This document shows positions 16,701 through 23,793 of a stretch of 50,751 nt of DNA, piece by piece (position 1 is the stretch's first letter; each line of letters begins with the position of its first letter). Under the pieces are notes generated by a model. It had not been told where the DNA came from. It ran no database searches and saw nothing but the letters and a program-made list of their open reading frames with translations. The DNA is from a virus: positions 1-50,751 of IMG/VR virus record IMGVR_UViG_3300021962_000156, one strand, 5' to 3'. The position numbers and the translations under genes are program-made.

Positions 16701-18657
16701 AAGATACTGACCCACTCGCAATTTTTCCAGACACTACAGCATCGTCGGCAATATCAGTTGATATTACCGCACCGGAAGCAATATGTTCTGCTGTTATGCT
16801 GCCACTTGCAATTGCAAATTGACCAACACTTCCACTAGCAATGCTTCCAGAAACAACGGCTGCATTTCCTATATTTCCAGAAAGAACCGAACCAGATGCA
16901 ATATTAAACCAAGCTATTACACCACTTGAAATCTTCCCGCTGACGATGGCGTTGTCAGCAATATCGACAGACATTACTGCGCCAGAAGCAATCAAGTCAG
17001 CTGTAATGCTGCCAGAGGCGATATGGAAAGTGCCAATAACACCTGAAGCGATGCTGCCTGAAACTACGGCAGCATTTCCGATATGACCGGAAAGGACTGC
17101 GCCGCTGCTTAGTGCAAAATTGTTTACTGTGCCTGAAGCAATTACACCCGAAGTGACTTGTCCACTACCCAATACAGCTGTGGATATTACACCGGATGCT
17201 AGGTGAATAGACCCTATTTGCCCAGATCCAATGCTGCCTGAAATTATTGCTGAATCAGCTATATTGTTGCTTCTAACCGCTCCTGAAGCCAAGTTGAACC
17301 AGTCAACAACTCCAGATGCAATTTTTCCACTAATAATTAAATCATCAAATAATTTATCGCTGGTTATTGTTCCAGAGGCAATGTGGTGACCAAATATAAC
17401 GCCAGAAGCTATTTCGTATTGGCCAATTTGTCCAGATGCTATGTTTCCAGAAACAATAGCTCCATAACCAATATGGCCAGATTCGATAGCACCGCTACTT
17501 ATGTGTTCATGACCTATTTGTCCGCTTGCGATGTTGCCGGACATGACTGCCCCATCAGACAGATGCCCAGATCGAACGGCCCCAGAACTTAAAATATACC
17601 AAGCAACAACACCAGATGCTATTTTACCGCTGACAATCAATTCTTCAGCTAGGTCTTGAGAAGTTATAGTTCCAGAAGCTATCTGTTGTGTGGTTATCGC
17701 ACCAGAAGCTATGTGATATGTCCATATCTGACCCGAAGCTATGCTGCCAGAAACAACAGCATTATTTCCGATGTGTCCTGAGAGTACAGCACCACTACTT
17801 AGTGCAAAATTGTTAACAGTTCCAGATGCTATAGTACCTGAAACTACCTGTCCAGATCCAAGGGTCGCAGTCGAAATTACACCCGAAGCTAGGTGGTAAT
17901 ATCCAATTTGTCCAGAAGCGATGTTGCCTGAAACGACAAGACCAGAAGCAAGATATCCTGTAAATATACCACTGGCATTTATTGATGCCATAGTTGTGCC
18001 AGAGGCATTTTTCCATTCTTGTACTGTTACATTACCGGATAAAGTCGGTGTTACAAATATTCTGTTTGCATTTACAGCACCATAAGTTGTCGCTAAGCTT
18101 ATTAATCCGCTGCTATTTACAGATAATATCGGAGATCCAGAAATACTTCCAACTTCAAGAATAATACCATCAAGAGCATCAGTCACAGTGAAAAGTTCAC
18201 CGTTCACTCCTGTTGCTGTAATTACATTTGATCCACTGGTGCTTGATGTTATACCTAAAGTTTGGCCATCAAATGTAAGACTGGATTCAGCGTTTGCTTT
18301 GTTTGTCCCAGAAGCCAAACTTGTAAGAATTCTATTGTTTGAAGTATTTTCAACATTAAACAAGACACCTGAAGCAATATGATATTGGCCAATTTGTCCA
18401 GAAGCTATGCTGCCCGACACCACGGAATTATTTCCAAGGTAGCCAGATGTTATTTCTCCCGAAGAAAGTTTTAATTCATCAAATAAACCGCTTGCAAGAT
18501 GGGAAGCTCCTATTTGTCCTGAACCTATTGTTCCTGACAAAACAGATGAGTCTCCAAGAAAACCACTTGTTACAAATCCTGATTGTTGATGCAAATAAAG
18601 TGCATCTGCTCTTGGTTTGCTTAGACCACCATTATGACCTGTTTGGCTATTAAACAT
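13723..18657 (-). CDS. 1644-residue repetitive phage fibre protein
   Basis: This fibre uses the same SG-x-I repeat as the 3426-residue protein and shares larger modules with it, such as the segment around SDNRILTSLASGTN and the VQEWKNASGTTMASINASG type. The N-terminus (FNSQTGHNGGLSKPRADAL) differs from the giant fibre. The last 130 residues are a non-repeat domain containing FFEYFVRNTVSSGSRAGNV, AVWDSGLDTVNYSET and a W-N-V-S-V-G-A-R end, a terminal domain seen in phage fibres. The ATG at 18657 is preferred over an in-frame TTG two codons earlier because it lies just after the upstream stop. Tail or capsid fibre role is inferred. Confidence 0.85.
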   Translation of the reverse strand: MFNSQTGHNGGLSKPRADALYLHQQSGFVTSGFLGDSSVLSGTIGSGQIGASHLASGLFDELKLSSGEITSGYLGNNSVVSGSIASGQIGQYHIASGVLFNVENTSNNRILTSLASGTNKANAESSLTFDGQTLGITSSTSGSNVITATGVNGELFTVTDALDGIILEVGSISGSPILSVNSSGLISLATTYGAVNANRIFVTPTLSGNVTVQEWKNASGTTMASINASGIFTGYLASGLVVSGNIASGQIGYYHLASGVISTATLGSGQVVSGTIASGTVNNFALSSGAVLSGHIGNNAVVSGSIASGQIWTYHIASGAITTQQIASGTITSQDLAEELIVSGKIASGVVAWYILSSGAVRSGHLSDGAVMSGNIASGQIGHEHISSGAIESGHIGYGAIVSGNIASGQIGQYEIASGVIFGHHIASGTITSDKLFDDLIISGKIASGVVDWFNLASGAVRSNNIADSAIISGSIGSGQIGSIHLASGVISTAVLGSGQVTSGVIASGTVNNFALSSGAVLSGHIGNAAVVSGSIASGVIGTFHIASGSITADLIASGAVMSVDIADNAIVSGKISSGVIAWFNIASGSVLSGNIGNAAVVSGSIASGSVGQFAIASGSITAEHIASGAVISTDIADDAVVSGKIASGSVSWFALGSGVVNSGNIGTFAINSGNLGYNSVASGNIASGQISIYHLASGLTEQFTLTSGEVVSGMIGNGAVVSGSIASGQIGSFHIASGVIQSQHIASGSITSEEIADDAIISGKIASGVVAWFNLASGAVLSGNLGNNSVSSGNIASGQIGLTHLASGLELLFTIQSGEIVSGLLGNNSVLSGNIASGQISQFALSSGAVNSGQIGNNAVVSGSIASGSIGPVHLASGMNELFTITSGEITSGLIGDAAVVSGSIASGSIGQFHIASGAIASGSLGDNAVTSGNIASGQVGFYHLASGVIDSFTITSGEIVSGLIGNSAVVSGSIASGQIGQMHLSSGAVNSGQIGNNAVVSGNIASGQIGQMHLSSGAVNSGQIGNNAVVSGNVASGQISQFALSSGAVNSGQIGNNAVVSGNIASGQIGTYHLASGSITSELIASGAIGSEDIANNAVTSGKLASGIVSWFNISSGAILSGNIGNNSVVSGSIASGQIGSIHLASGVISAATLGSGQVTSGVIASGVVNNFALSSGAVLSGHIGNAAVVSGSIASGSVGKFAIASGSITAEHIASGAVITADIADDAVVSGKIASGSISWFTLGSGVVNSGNIASGQIGLYHLASGLLSTASLGSGQVTSGVIASGTVNNFALSSGAVLSGHIGNNAVVSGSIASGQIGTFHISSGSITADLIASGAIITADIADNAVVSGKVASGVVAWFNLSSGSVLSGNIASGQIGSFALASGIISSQKIADSAVISGKIASGVVAWFNLASGSVRSGNIGDAAVVSGSIASGQIGANHVASGVLFTVTNPSDNRILTSLASGTNQANAETNLTYDGTTLAVTGTSAGSTLLSVTGVSGTLLAVNDITSGSLLQVVNASNTTVFEVSSFGFSRTFSSLTSGQTTTFDAFSIPDTAGQAGFFEYFVRNTVSSGSRAGNVTAVWDSGLDTVNYSETSTADMGGSTIALAFSALIVSGNLTLRANITSGTWNVSVGARIVT
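15460..15720 (-). repeat. 90-base near-identical tandem units in the fibre gene
   Basis: The 20 bases at 15611-15630 recur exactly at 15701-15720, giving a 90-base (30-residue) period. The translated unit is of the form SGNIASGQIGQMHLSSG plus AVNSGQIGNNAVV, repeated at least three times with only HL/AL type changes. The high DNA identity compared with other repeats points to recent tandem duplication. Confidence 0.75.
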
Positions 18658-18659
18658 AT

Positions 18660-19112
18660 TCAAACACCAACATATGATATTGTTTGTGAGGCTGCATCAG
18701 AAATAACAAAAATTCTATTTGTATTGTCTACTGGCAATGACACGCTTTCTCCCGCTCCTAATTCAAATCCCGTCAATGTGGTCACACCTGTCAGACCGAC
18801 ATAGACTGTGCCTGAATTTCCATTATTTGCTTTCACAGTTACTGACATAAAAACGGGGTTATTAGGAAGCTGAACTTGGGATGTGCCTACAGTGGTTTGT
18901 CCTGCTACAAAATTGCTTCGTCCAATTTGTTGATCAGATGCAACAACAACTGGTCTGCTATTTGCGCTAGTTTGCAAGCCCTGCGCTGCGTCTCTGACTA
19001 CTAAGGCTATAGCAGACGAGGATGGCAATGATGTTGTCAGAGCTACAGCCTGTGAATCAGCATCTGTAACTTGTATTGGCATTGCAGTTTGTATTCTTGT
19101 CAAATCTGACAT
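18660..19112 (-). CDS. Small virion-type protein heading the fibre operon
   Basis: This 150-residue protein has no catalytic motif. It starts MSDLTRIQTAMPIQVTDADS and its second half is a predicted beta sandwich (FMSVTVKANNGNSGTVYVG, ELGAGESVSLPVDN, NRIFVISDAASQTISYVGV), the pattern of small phage virion proteins that report a value with an SVT-ideal linker. The protein at 33948 opens in a similar way (GLPISITDANYNG). A good ribosome site (AAGGTGGACTG) precedes the ATG, and its stop is followed at once by the 1644-residue fibre gene. It is probably the first gene of the leftward adhesin operon. Structural role is inferred. Confidence 0.65.
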   Translation of the reverse strand: MSDLTRIQTAMPIQVTDADSQAVALTTSLPSSSAIALVVRDAAQGLQTSANSRPVVVASDQQIGRSNFVAGQTTVGTSQVQLPNNPVFMSVTVKANNGNSGTVYVGLTGVTTLTGFELGAGESVSLPVDNTNRIFVISDAASQTISYVGV

Positions 19113-19238
19113 CAGTCCACCTTACTGTATTGGCTTCTATTGCTTAAAATATATATCAATAAAATACAATATGTTCTAAATTTGATTATTTTAAATTTTA
19201 ATCTAAAATGAAAGTAACAAATAAATGGGGAAAAAGAT

Positions 19239-19433
19239 ATGCAAAAACTTTATATTAATGGCGAAAATATAATTATTGACTCAACTTATACTCTAAGATG
19301 GGTTGAAAATGTTGATAAACCTGCTATTCCAGTGCTGTATAAAAATGGCAAACGAGTTGTTAAAACTTGGAATTTAGTCCTTAATTATATTTCACCCGAA
19401 GATCCATACGGTGAAAATGCGAATACTAATTAA
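19239..19433 (+). CDS. 64-residue protein of unknown function
   Basis: A short ORF with a plausible GGGGAA ribosome site. The sequence begins MQKLYINGENIIIDSTYTL and is rich in beta-branched residues; I see no known domain. It faces rightward in a short gap between two leftward genes and its stop lies two bases from the stop of the glycosyltransferase gene. Its coding character matches neighbours (low GC, NNA/T codons), but a gene this short stays uncertain. Confidence 0.5.
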   Translation: MQKLYINGENIIIDSTYTLRWVENVDKPAIPVLYKNGKRVVKTWNLVLNYISPEDPYGENANTN

Positions 19434-19435
19434 CA

Positions 19436-20596
19436 TCAGTCATAAACTTCTCCTGTTGCCACGTCAATATGTTTGCACCGGATGCTTGTATCAACAATTA
19501 GGCTATATCCAGCATCACGAGCTTTTTGACTGAAGAAACTATCTTGTGTTAAATTATCTGTAGTTGCAAAATAAGGAAATTCAGTAGCAAGGAAAACAGA
19601 CATAGGAAACAAGGTACATCCCATCGGAATGGTATAAACTTCGTGCATTTGACCATCCGCTGGTAATGCTTGGCGCTTACCATCAATCAAAATAATTGGT
19701 GTGCCTTCTTTGCTGGCGGTCTTCTTTGGATACCAACCACCTAATATTATTTTCTTATTTTGTGAATTTCTAAAGTGACTCATCAATTTTACAAAAGCAT
19801 CTGATGGAGGAAACGTGTCATCCTCAACGCTAAGCATAAAATCTGCTTTGTCTTTTAATGCAGTCATCACTGCATCGTTATAAGCATCGTGTACATTTCT
19901 TCCATAAACATTATAATATTTGACTTGTACTCCAGACGGAATTTCCAACTTTTCTAAAACTGGCAAACTCGAAGCTTTTTCTCGTGTAGGTACTACAATC
20001 AAGCATTTTATATCACCAACTTCAAGATATTTTTTTTCAACTTCTCTTACATGATCTAGTTCTGGCACTCCTGCCATTCCAATCTGTCTTAAAGCCTCAT
20101 GGTTGCCTGCACCTATCCGACCAGTAGATTGTACATCTTGATAAGCCTGTCTTTGTAGACGAAGCTTCCAATACTGTTCTTGATTTGCATCAAGCTCGTT
20201 CCTTGAATATTTCTTTGGAAATGATTGCCAGATATTATACAGGCATTCAAATTCACGCAAAGCACCGAGCATAGCCCTGTCTTGTTCTTCAAGGTCGATT
20301 TTTATAATATCGGCTTCAATCTGATCTAGTTCGTTGTGTTTGGCCTCTAGTTCGGCAATTTTGATTTCAAGTTTTCTTTTGTTTAGTTTTGCTCTTCTTA
20401 TATTATCATACTTAATCTGCATCTCTAATACACACTGAGCATATCTTTGTTCATCAGTATCGTGCTGCCCAACTACGAACTTATTTAAAACATATCCAGT
20501 TCTGGGTTGCTGTATTTCAAGAAAAGCTCCTTCTAATTCCTGAATAGACTTCAGAACATTATCAATTCTTTCATCAATTGGGGCAAGATCATTCAT
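19436..20596 (-). CDS. GT-A-fold glycosyltransferase with coiled-coil N-terminus
   Basis: The C-terminal 190 residues look like a GT-A (GT2-like) glycosyltransferase: a CLIVVPTREK strand, HDAYNDAVMTALKD helix, the DxD-type metal site in FMLSVEDDTFPP, a GGWYPKK strand and DNLTQDSFFSQKARDAG near the end. Residues about 60-120 are a charged coiled coil (KLEIKIAELEAKHNELD). The start chosen is the ATG behind AGAGGTACAACT, seven codons inside the longest frame. Large phages use such enzymes to glycosylate DNA, virions or host glycans; the acceptor cannot be told. It has no partner in an obvious operon. Confidence 0.72.
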   Translation of the reverse strand: MNDLAPIDERIDNVLKSIQELEGAFLEIQQPRTGYVLNKFVVGQHDTDEQRYAQCVLEMQIKYDNIRRAKLNKRKLEIKIAELEAKHNELDQIEADIIKIDLEEQDRAMLGALREFECLYNIWQSFPKKYSRNELDANQEQYWKLRLQRQAYQDVQSTGRIGAGNHEALRQIGMAGVPELDHVREVEKKYLEVGDIKCLIVVPTREKASSLPVLEKLEIPSGVQVKYYNVYGRNVHDAYNDAVMTALKDKADFMLSVEDDTFPPSDAFVKLMSHFRNSQNKKIILGGWYPKKTASKEGTPIILIDGKRQALPADGQMHEVYTIPMGCTLFPMSVFLATEFPYFATTDNLTQDSFFSQKARDAGYSLIVDTSIRCKHIDVATGEVYD

Positions 20597-20654
20597 AGTT
20601 GTACCTCTTAATATCATTATAGTTAATTTTTAACTATAACACTAAATAATTCAT

Positions 20655-21200
20655 ATGCATAATCAAGATAACCCTTTGGAAAATGTCAAAGAAATTTTGG
20701 AAGTTTCTGCAGAAGATTTAGCAAAAATATTCCAAGAATATTTTTCAACTAAACACCAACTGTTAGACGAATCTATTCAGTCAACAAGATATGCTGTAAA
20801 TGTTGATTATAGAACAACCATGGATGAAATCAAATTTGGATTTGCTAAAATAGCCCTTGGCTATGTGAGTGCAGCCTTAAAAAAATTAGGATTTCATATT
20901 AAGCTTGTTTTTACAGAAAAACCTTTGCGCATAATTGTCTCATCAAGAAACTGGGATGATAATGAATGGGTTGGCATGATCTCTTATAATTCAACCTTGG
21001 GTGCATTTATATTATCAAAAGGATATTATAATAGAAGCAAAAAGACCGTGACTGTTATGCGTTCCACAACTATTGATGGCTCTGTAAATGCGTCAAATAT
21101 GGCAGAGAAACTAAAAAGTACTATGGATTCATTAGAACATGAGCCTATTAGAAAAACACCAAAAATAGAAATTAATCTTAAGCGTGGACCAAAGTCGTGA
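20655..21200 (+). CDS. 181-residue protein of unknown function
   Basis: I do not recognise a family. The N-terminal third is helical and acidic (VKEILEVSAEDLAKIFQEY), followed by an alpha/beta section with LRIIVSSRNWDDNEW and a positively charged tail ending KRGPKS. No signal peptide or membrane segment is visible. The gene is translationally coupled to the Nudix gene, whose GTG overlaps this stop, so the two may act together. No Shine-Dalgarno is evident; ACTAAATA lies six bases before the ATG and is similar to other late-type boxes here. Confidence 0.65.
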   Translation: MHNQDNPLENVKEILEVSAEDLAKIFQEYFSTKHQLLDESIQSTRYAVNVDYRTTMDEIKFGFAKIALGYVSAALKKLGFHIKLVFTEKPLRIIVSSRNWDDNEWVGMISYNSTLGAFILSKGYYNRSKKTVTVMRSTTIDGSVNASNMAEKLKSTMDSLEHEPIRKTPKIEINLKRGPKS

Positions 21201-21610
21201 TTAAAAATCAAGGTGCTGGTTTTTTGTTTTATACTTCAGACAGTGTGCTTTTACTTTTGAAAGCAAAAAATTTACTATGGGAAATACCCGGTGGCAAGAA
21301 AAAACAAAACGAAAAACATATTGAGGCCGCTAAAAGAGAAACAAAAGAAGAAATAGGCAAACTTCCCAAACACACAAGGACAGGATTTCAGTTAATTGAA
21401 ACAGATAAACACGAATTTAAAATATATTTTGGCAAGGTACTAAAAAAGTTTTCTTGTAAAATTTCCGATGAACACCTTAAATGGAAGTGGATAAAAATTG
21501 ATAAATTAAAAGAATACAAACTACATCCCAAAGTAGAAAAAGCCGTGCAGTTTATAAAAAATACACTGCACGGCCCGAAAAAAAGTGGAGATTGGTTTTC
21601 TTCTTTTTAA
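21197..21610 (+). CDS. Nudix hydrolase
   Basis: The Nudix box GX5EX7REUXEEXGU is present from residue 33 to 55: G33, E39, R47-E48, E51-E52 and G54 all fit. The last consensus hydrophobic position is a lysine. Nudix enzymes hydrolyse nucleoside diphosphates linked to another moiety, using Mg2+ held by the REUXEE glutamates. At 137 residues it is the usual single-domain length. Likely start is the GTG overlapping the stop of the upstream gene. Phage Nudix proteins act as nucleotide sanitisers, RNA decappers or NAD-related hydrolases; the substrate is not predictable from this sequence. Confidence 0.85.
   Translation: MIKNQGAGFLFYTSDSVLLLLKAKNLLWEIPGGKKKQNEKHIEAAKRETKEEIGKLPKHTRTGFQLIETDKHEFKIYFGKVLKKFSCKISDEHLKWKWIKIDKLKEYKLHPKVEKAVQFIKNTLHGPKKSGDWFSSF
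21537..21574 (-). terminator. Intrinsic terminator inside the 3' end of the Nudix gene
   Basis: Ten-base perfect arms, GCCGTGCAGT at 21542-21551 and ACTGCACGGC at 21565-21574, with a 13-base AT loop. Read leftward the hairpin is followed by TTTTTC, as in a Rho-independent terminator; read rightward there is no T run. It would end the leftward transcript of the neighbouring gene inside the Nudix coding region. Confidence 0.65.
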
Positions 21611-22062
21611 CCTTTAATAATTTCAATGCCTTCCATAGGATTTTCAGTGAGCAGAACATCCTCGGAGTTTTTATTTTGGTTGTTATCATTCATAACCTGT
21701 TTGGGTGTGCTTTTTGCAACATTTTCCGTTTTTCCCTCTCGGGTAAAAGTCTCTGGTTGATCTAAAATAAGTTTTTCCATATTTTCTCCTGTTGACTCAT
21801 TTACTGGCTTATAAGGCGGGTGAACAGTTTGGACCAATCGCATATCTCCAGTTTTCACAAAAGCCATAAAATACTCATCGCCTTTAAATGTACCACCGGG
21901 TGGAATCAATTTTTTACCACAAATTGATTTCTTGGGCAGAGCCAAATCACTACGCCGATGATTTTGGAATATATAGTAGATTTCGTTCGCATAATCTTGT
22001 TCAGTTTTTTGTAATTCTTTGATTCGGGCTTGAACTTCAGCAGTCTTTTCTTTGTTGTGCAT
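21607..22062 (-). CDS. Hydrophilic 151-residue protein of unknown function
   Basis: The frame is open further upstream, but a TATAAT-like element overlaps the first ATG and the ATG at 22062 has AAGG seven bases ahead, so the shorter form is chosen. Residues 1-70 contain a helix (AEVQARIKELQKTEQDYAN) and a small domain with FQNHRRSDLALPKKSICG and IPPGGTFKGDEYFMAFVK. The rest is polar and asparagine-rich, probably disordered. I do not recognise the family. It converges on the Nudix gene and overlaps its stop by four bases. Confidence 0.6.
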   Translation of the reverse strand: MHNKEKTAEVQARIKELQKTEQDYANEIYYIFQNHRRSDLALPKKSICGKKLIPPGGTFKGDEYFMAFVKTGDMRLVQTVHPPYKPVNESTGENMEKLILDQPETFTREGKTENVAKSTPKQVMNDNNQNKNSEDVLLTENPMEGIEIIKG

Positions 22063-22132
22063 AATATTGCCTTGTGCTTGAGACACTCTTATTATAGTCA
22101 TACAGTTAGTTTTTCAGAAAGGACAGTTTGCT

Positions 22133-22495
22133 ATGCCTGCACATTGGTATGACGTTTACCCCAGAAATACTAAAGAGGGGGATGAGGAAGAAAAAATCTT
22201 TACCAGCTTAGCAAGACATGCTACTTGGGCGTGGAGAAGTGTAAGTGCTATTGCTAAAGAAACAGGCATAGATAAAGAAAGAGTCGAAGAAGTGCTGTAT
22301 AAGTATTTCAAGAAAAATATGGTCTTTCAAAATCCAAAAAATGAAGACCAATGGGGCTATTGGTCTAGAGTCCCTGAAATGTTGAATAAGCCAAACAAAA
22401 AATCTATTAGGCAAGAAGATGTGGATAAAAGATTGAACTTGGCAGTTTCTCAACCGCCAAGTTCAAAAGACGAAAGTAATACCGACTTAAATTAA
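22133..22495 (+). CDS. Small winged-helix-like protein
   Basis: Residues 20-75 fit a winged helix-turn-helix: a helix FTSLARHATWAWRSVSAIAK, the recognition-type helix DKERVEEVLYKYFKKN, then a wing strand QWGYWSRV. The A-W-R-S-V-S-A-I-A-K-E-T-G-I-D pattern resembles the HTH of MarR/GntR-type regulators. A good ribosome site (AAAGGACA) precedes the ATG. The C-terminal 35 residues are polar. A DNA-binding role in transcription is inferred; it is convergent with the next gene, overlapping by four bases. Confidence 0.55.
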   Translation: MPAHWYDVYPRNTKEGDEEEKIFTSLARHATWAWRSVSAIAKETGIDKERVEEVLYKYFKKNMVFQNPKNEDQWGYWSRVPEMLNKPNKKSIRQEDVDKRLNLAVSQPPSSKDESNTDLN

Positions 22496-22728
22496 GCGTC
22501 GAGAGCAGTATCAGGACCAATGCCTTTGTGATCGACTTTGTTGTCGTCAACTTTGGCACCCATTTTCTGCAAAGCATCTGCCGCTACTGGCATAAAGTAG
22601 TTAGAAGGATAGTGCGCTCTAACATAACCGTCTGGATAAGCCCAGCTAGCAATGCCTGCTCTGGCGGTTTTTTCAACTAAAGGAAGTTCTAGTTCGTTGC
22701 TCTCAGCCCATTGTTTGAATGATTTCAT
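22492..22728 (-). CDS. Small protein with a capsid-targeting-like N-terminus
   Basis: This 78-residue protein begins MKSFKQWAES, matching the F-x-x-W-x-E start shared by eight other proteins in the window. A second possible prohead-protease-type site is LPLVE at residues 16-20. The remainder (GIASWAYPDGYVRAHYPSN, ADALQKMGAKVDDNKVDHKG) matches no family I know. AAAGAGGT lies ahead of the ATG. Internal head protein is the working hypothesis. Confidence 0.65.
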   Translation of the reverse strand: MKSFKQWAESNELELPLVEKTARAGIASWAYPDGYVRAHYPSNYFMPVAADALQKMGAKVDDNKVDHKGIGPDTALDA

Positions 22729-22800
22729 GTGACCTCTTTTGTTTCAAATAAATGAAAACATTTCTATAATCTATATAGTTGCCTGATTTAAATTATTGTT

Positions 22801-23388
22801 ATGTTCGCAAAATATGATTTAATTAAAGAACAAGGAATAGTCGAAAGTACAGAAGTTTTGCATATATGTAAAATATGCAAAACTCTTTTTACAACAAGTT
22901 TGTTGCAAAAAGAAAGTAATATATGTACTTGTTGTGTAAAAAGAAACAATATTCCATTTTTTCTTTTTTCATTGAAATCAATTATTTACAAAAAAATTGA
23001 TGACCTCAAACAAAAAAAATCATGGTATTTTTTTCAAAATCTTGAAAAAAAGTTAGTGAATTTGACAGAACAGAATGAAGCTTTTGAATATTGTTTTCAT
23101 AATTTGTTTTGGTATATACAAAAAAACACAACTTGTATTGATGGAATTGTAGAAACCATACAAAATATTGAATTTACGTTTATAGAATTTTATAAAATTG
23201 AAAACTATAGTTTATTAGATGCTCAAGATATAAAAAATCAATTGTATGGAAAAAAAACGTTTTTATACACAAATTTTTGCAAATCTTATTTTGACGTAAA
23301 TTCTTCGCCTACCTTGCATTCCGTTATTAATAGAAAATTGTTGCAGAAAAAACTTGATACAAATTTGTCTTTCTTTGTTTTTGAATGA
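22801..23388 (+). CDS. Cysteine-cluster protein of unknown function
   Basis: An N-terminal zinc-ribbon-like cluster is visible: C-K-I-C-K-T-L-F at residues 24-31, then C-T-C-C near 42-45, so two Cys pairs about 18 residues apart. The remaining 145 residues are helical, rich in Lys, Phe and Asn, with no family I recognise. No membrane segment is clear. No Shine-Dalgarno is obvious upstream. It stands alone between a divergent small gene and the basic protein gene. Confidence 0.6.
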   Translation: MFAKYDLIKEQGIVESTEVLHICKICKTLFTTSLLQKESNICTCCVKRNNIPFFLFSLKSIIYKKIDDLKQKKSWYFFQNLEKKLVNLTEQNEAFEYCFHNLFWYIQKNTTCIDGIVETIQNIEFTFIEFYKIENYSLLDAQDIKNQLYGKKTFLYTNFCKSYFDVNSSPTLHSVINRKLLQKKLDTNLSFFVFE

Positions 23389-23427
23389 TAAAATTAGCTG
23401 GTTAGTTTTTTCACAAGGAGAATAAAC

Positions 23428-23739
23428 ATGGCTAAGAGCAATCCACTTCGTTTTGACGTGACCGCAAAGACTGTTAATGGTAACACCTTCTATGAAGCTG
23501 TGGCTAATATCCCCGGCTTCAGCAATGCAAATGTTACCAAGATTGAAGACGGTACTAATCGCTTTAGCACCCGTTCAGCAATCACTTCAGCTTGTAATAA
23601 TCGAGCCTCCTCGCTTGGTATGACAGCAGTGATTCGTTATGCGGGTGAGCAGATGACCACGCCTGCTGGCAGCACCACGACTGCTGCTCGTGCAGTTAAG
23701 AAGACTGCCCGAACTCGTACCGCAGCAGCAAAGCGCTGA
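23428..23739 (+). CDS. Abundant basic-tailed protein, possibly DNA-binding
   Basis: The 103-residue protein has a folded N-terminal part (FDVTAKTVNGNTFYEAVAN, then FSTRSAITSACNNRASSLG) and a C-terminal Ala/Arg/Lys tail (ARAVKKTARTRTAAAKR) like the tails of phage and bacterial nucleoid proteins. It has a strong AAGGAG ribosome site, its own terminator and clearly more GC-rich, C-ending codons than its neighbours, which points to high expression. DNA or RNA binding is inferred from the tail; the folded part matches nothing I can name. Confidence 0.7.
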   Translation: MAKSNPLRFDVTAKTVNGNTFYEAVANIPGFSNANVTKIEDGTNRFSTRSAITSACNNRASSLGMTAVIRYAGEQMTTPAGSTTTAARAVKKTARTRTAAAKR

Positions 23740-23756
23740 AAAATTCTAAATTTTTA

Positions 23757-23793
23757 AATTAAGAGCGGTTCAAATACCGCTCTTAATTTTTTT
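23757..23793. terminator. Bidirectional intrinsic terminator
   Basis: Thirteen-base arms AATTAAGAGCGGT and ACCGCTCTTAATT flank a six-base loop and are followed by a T run on the + strand. The stop codon of the converging TPR gene lies in the loop. It ends the basic protein transcript, and with the AT stretch on the other side it may serve both directions. Confidence 0.85.

Noticed and set aside
3660-18600. CRISPR-like or tandem non-coding arrays in the fibre genes
   Set aside because: Repeats are in phase with codons, vary at many positions and have no uniform spacers; they are protein repeats.
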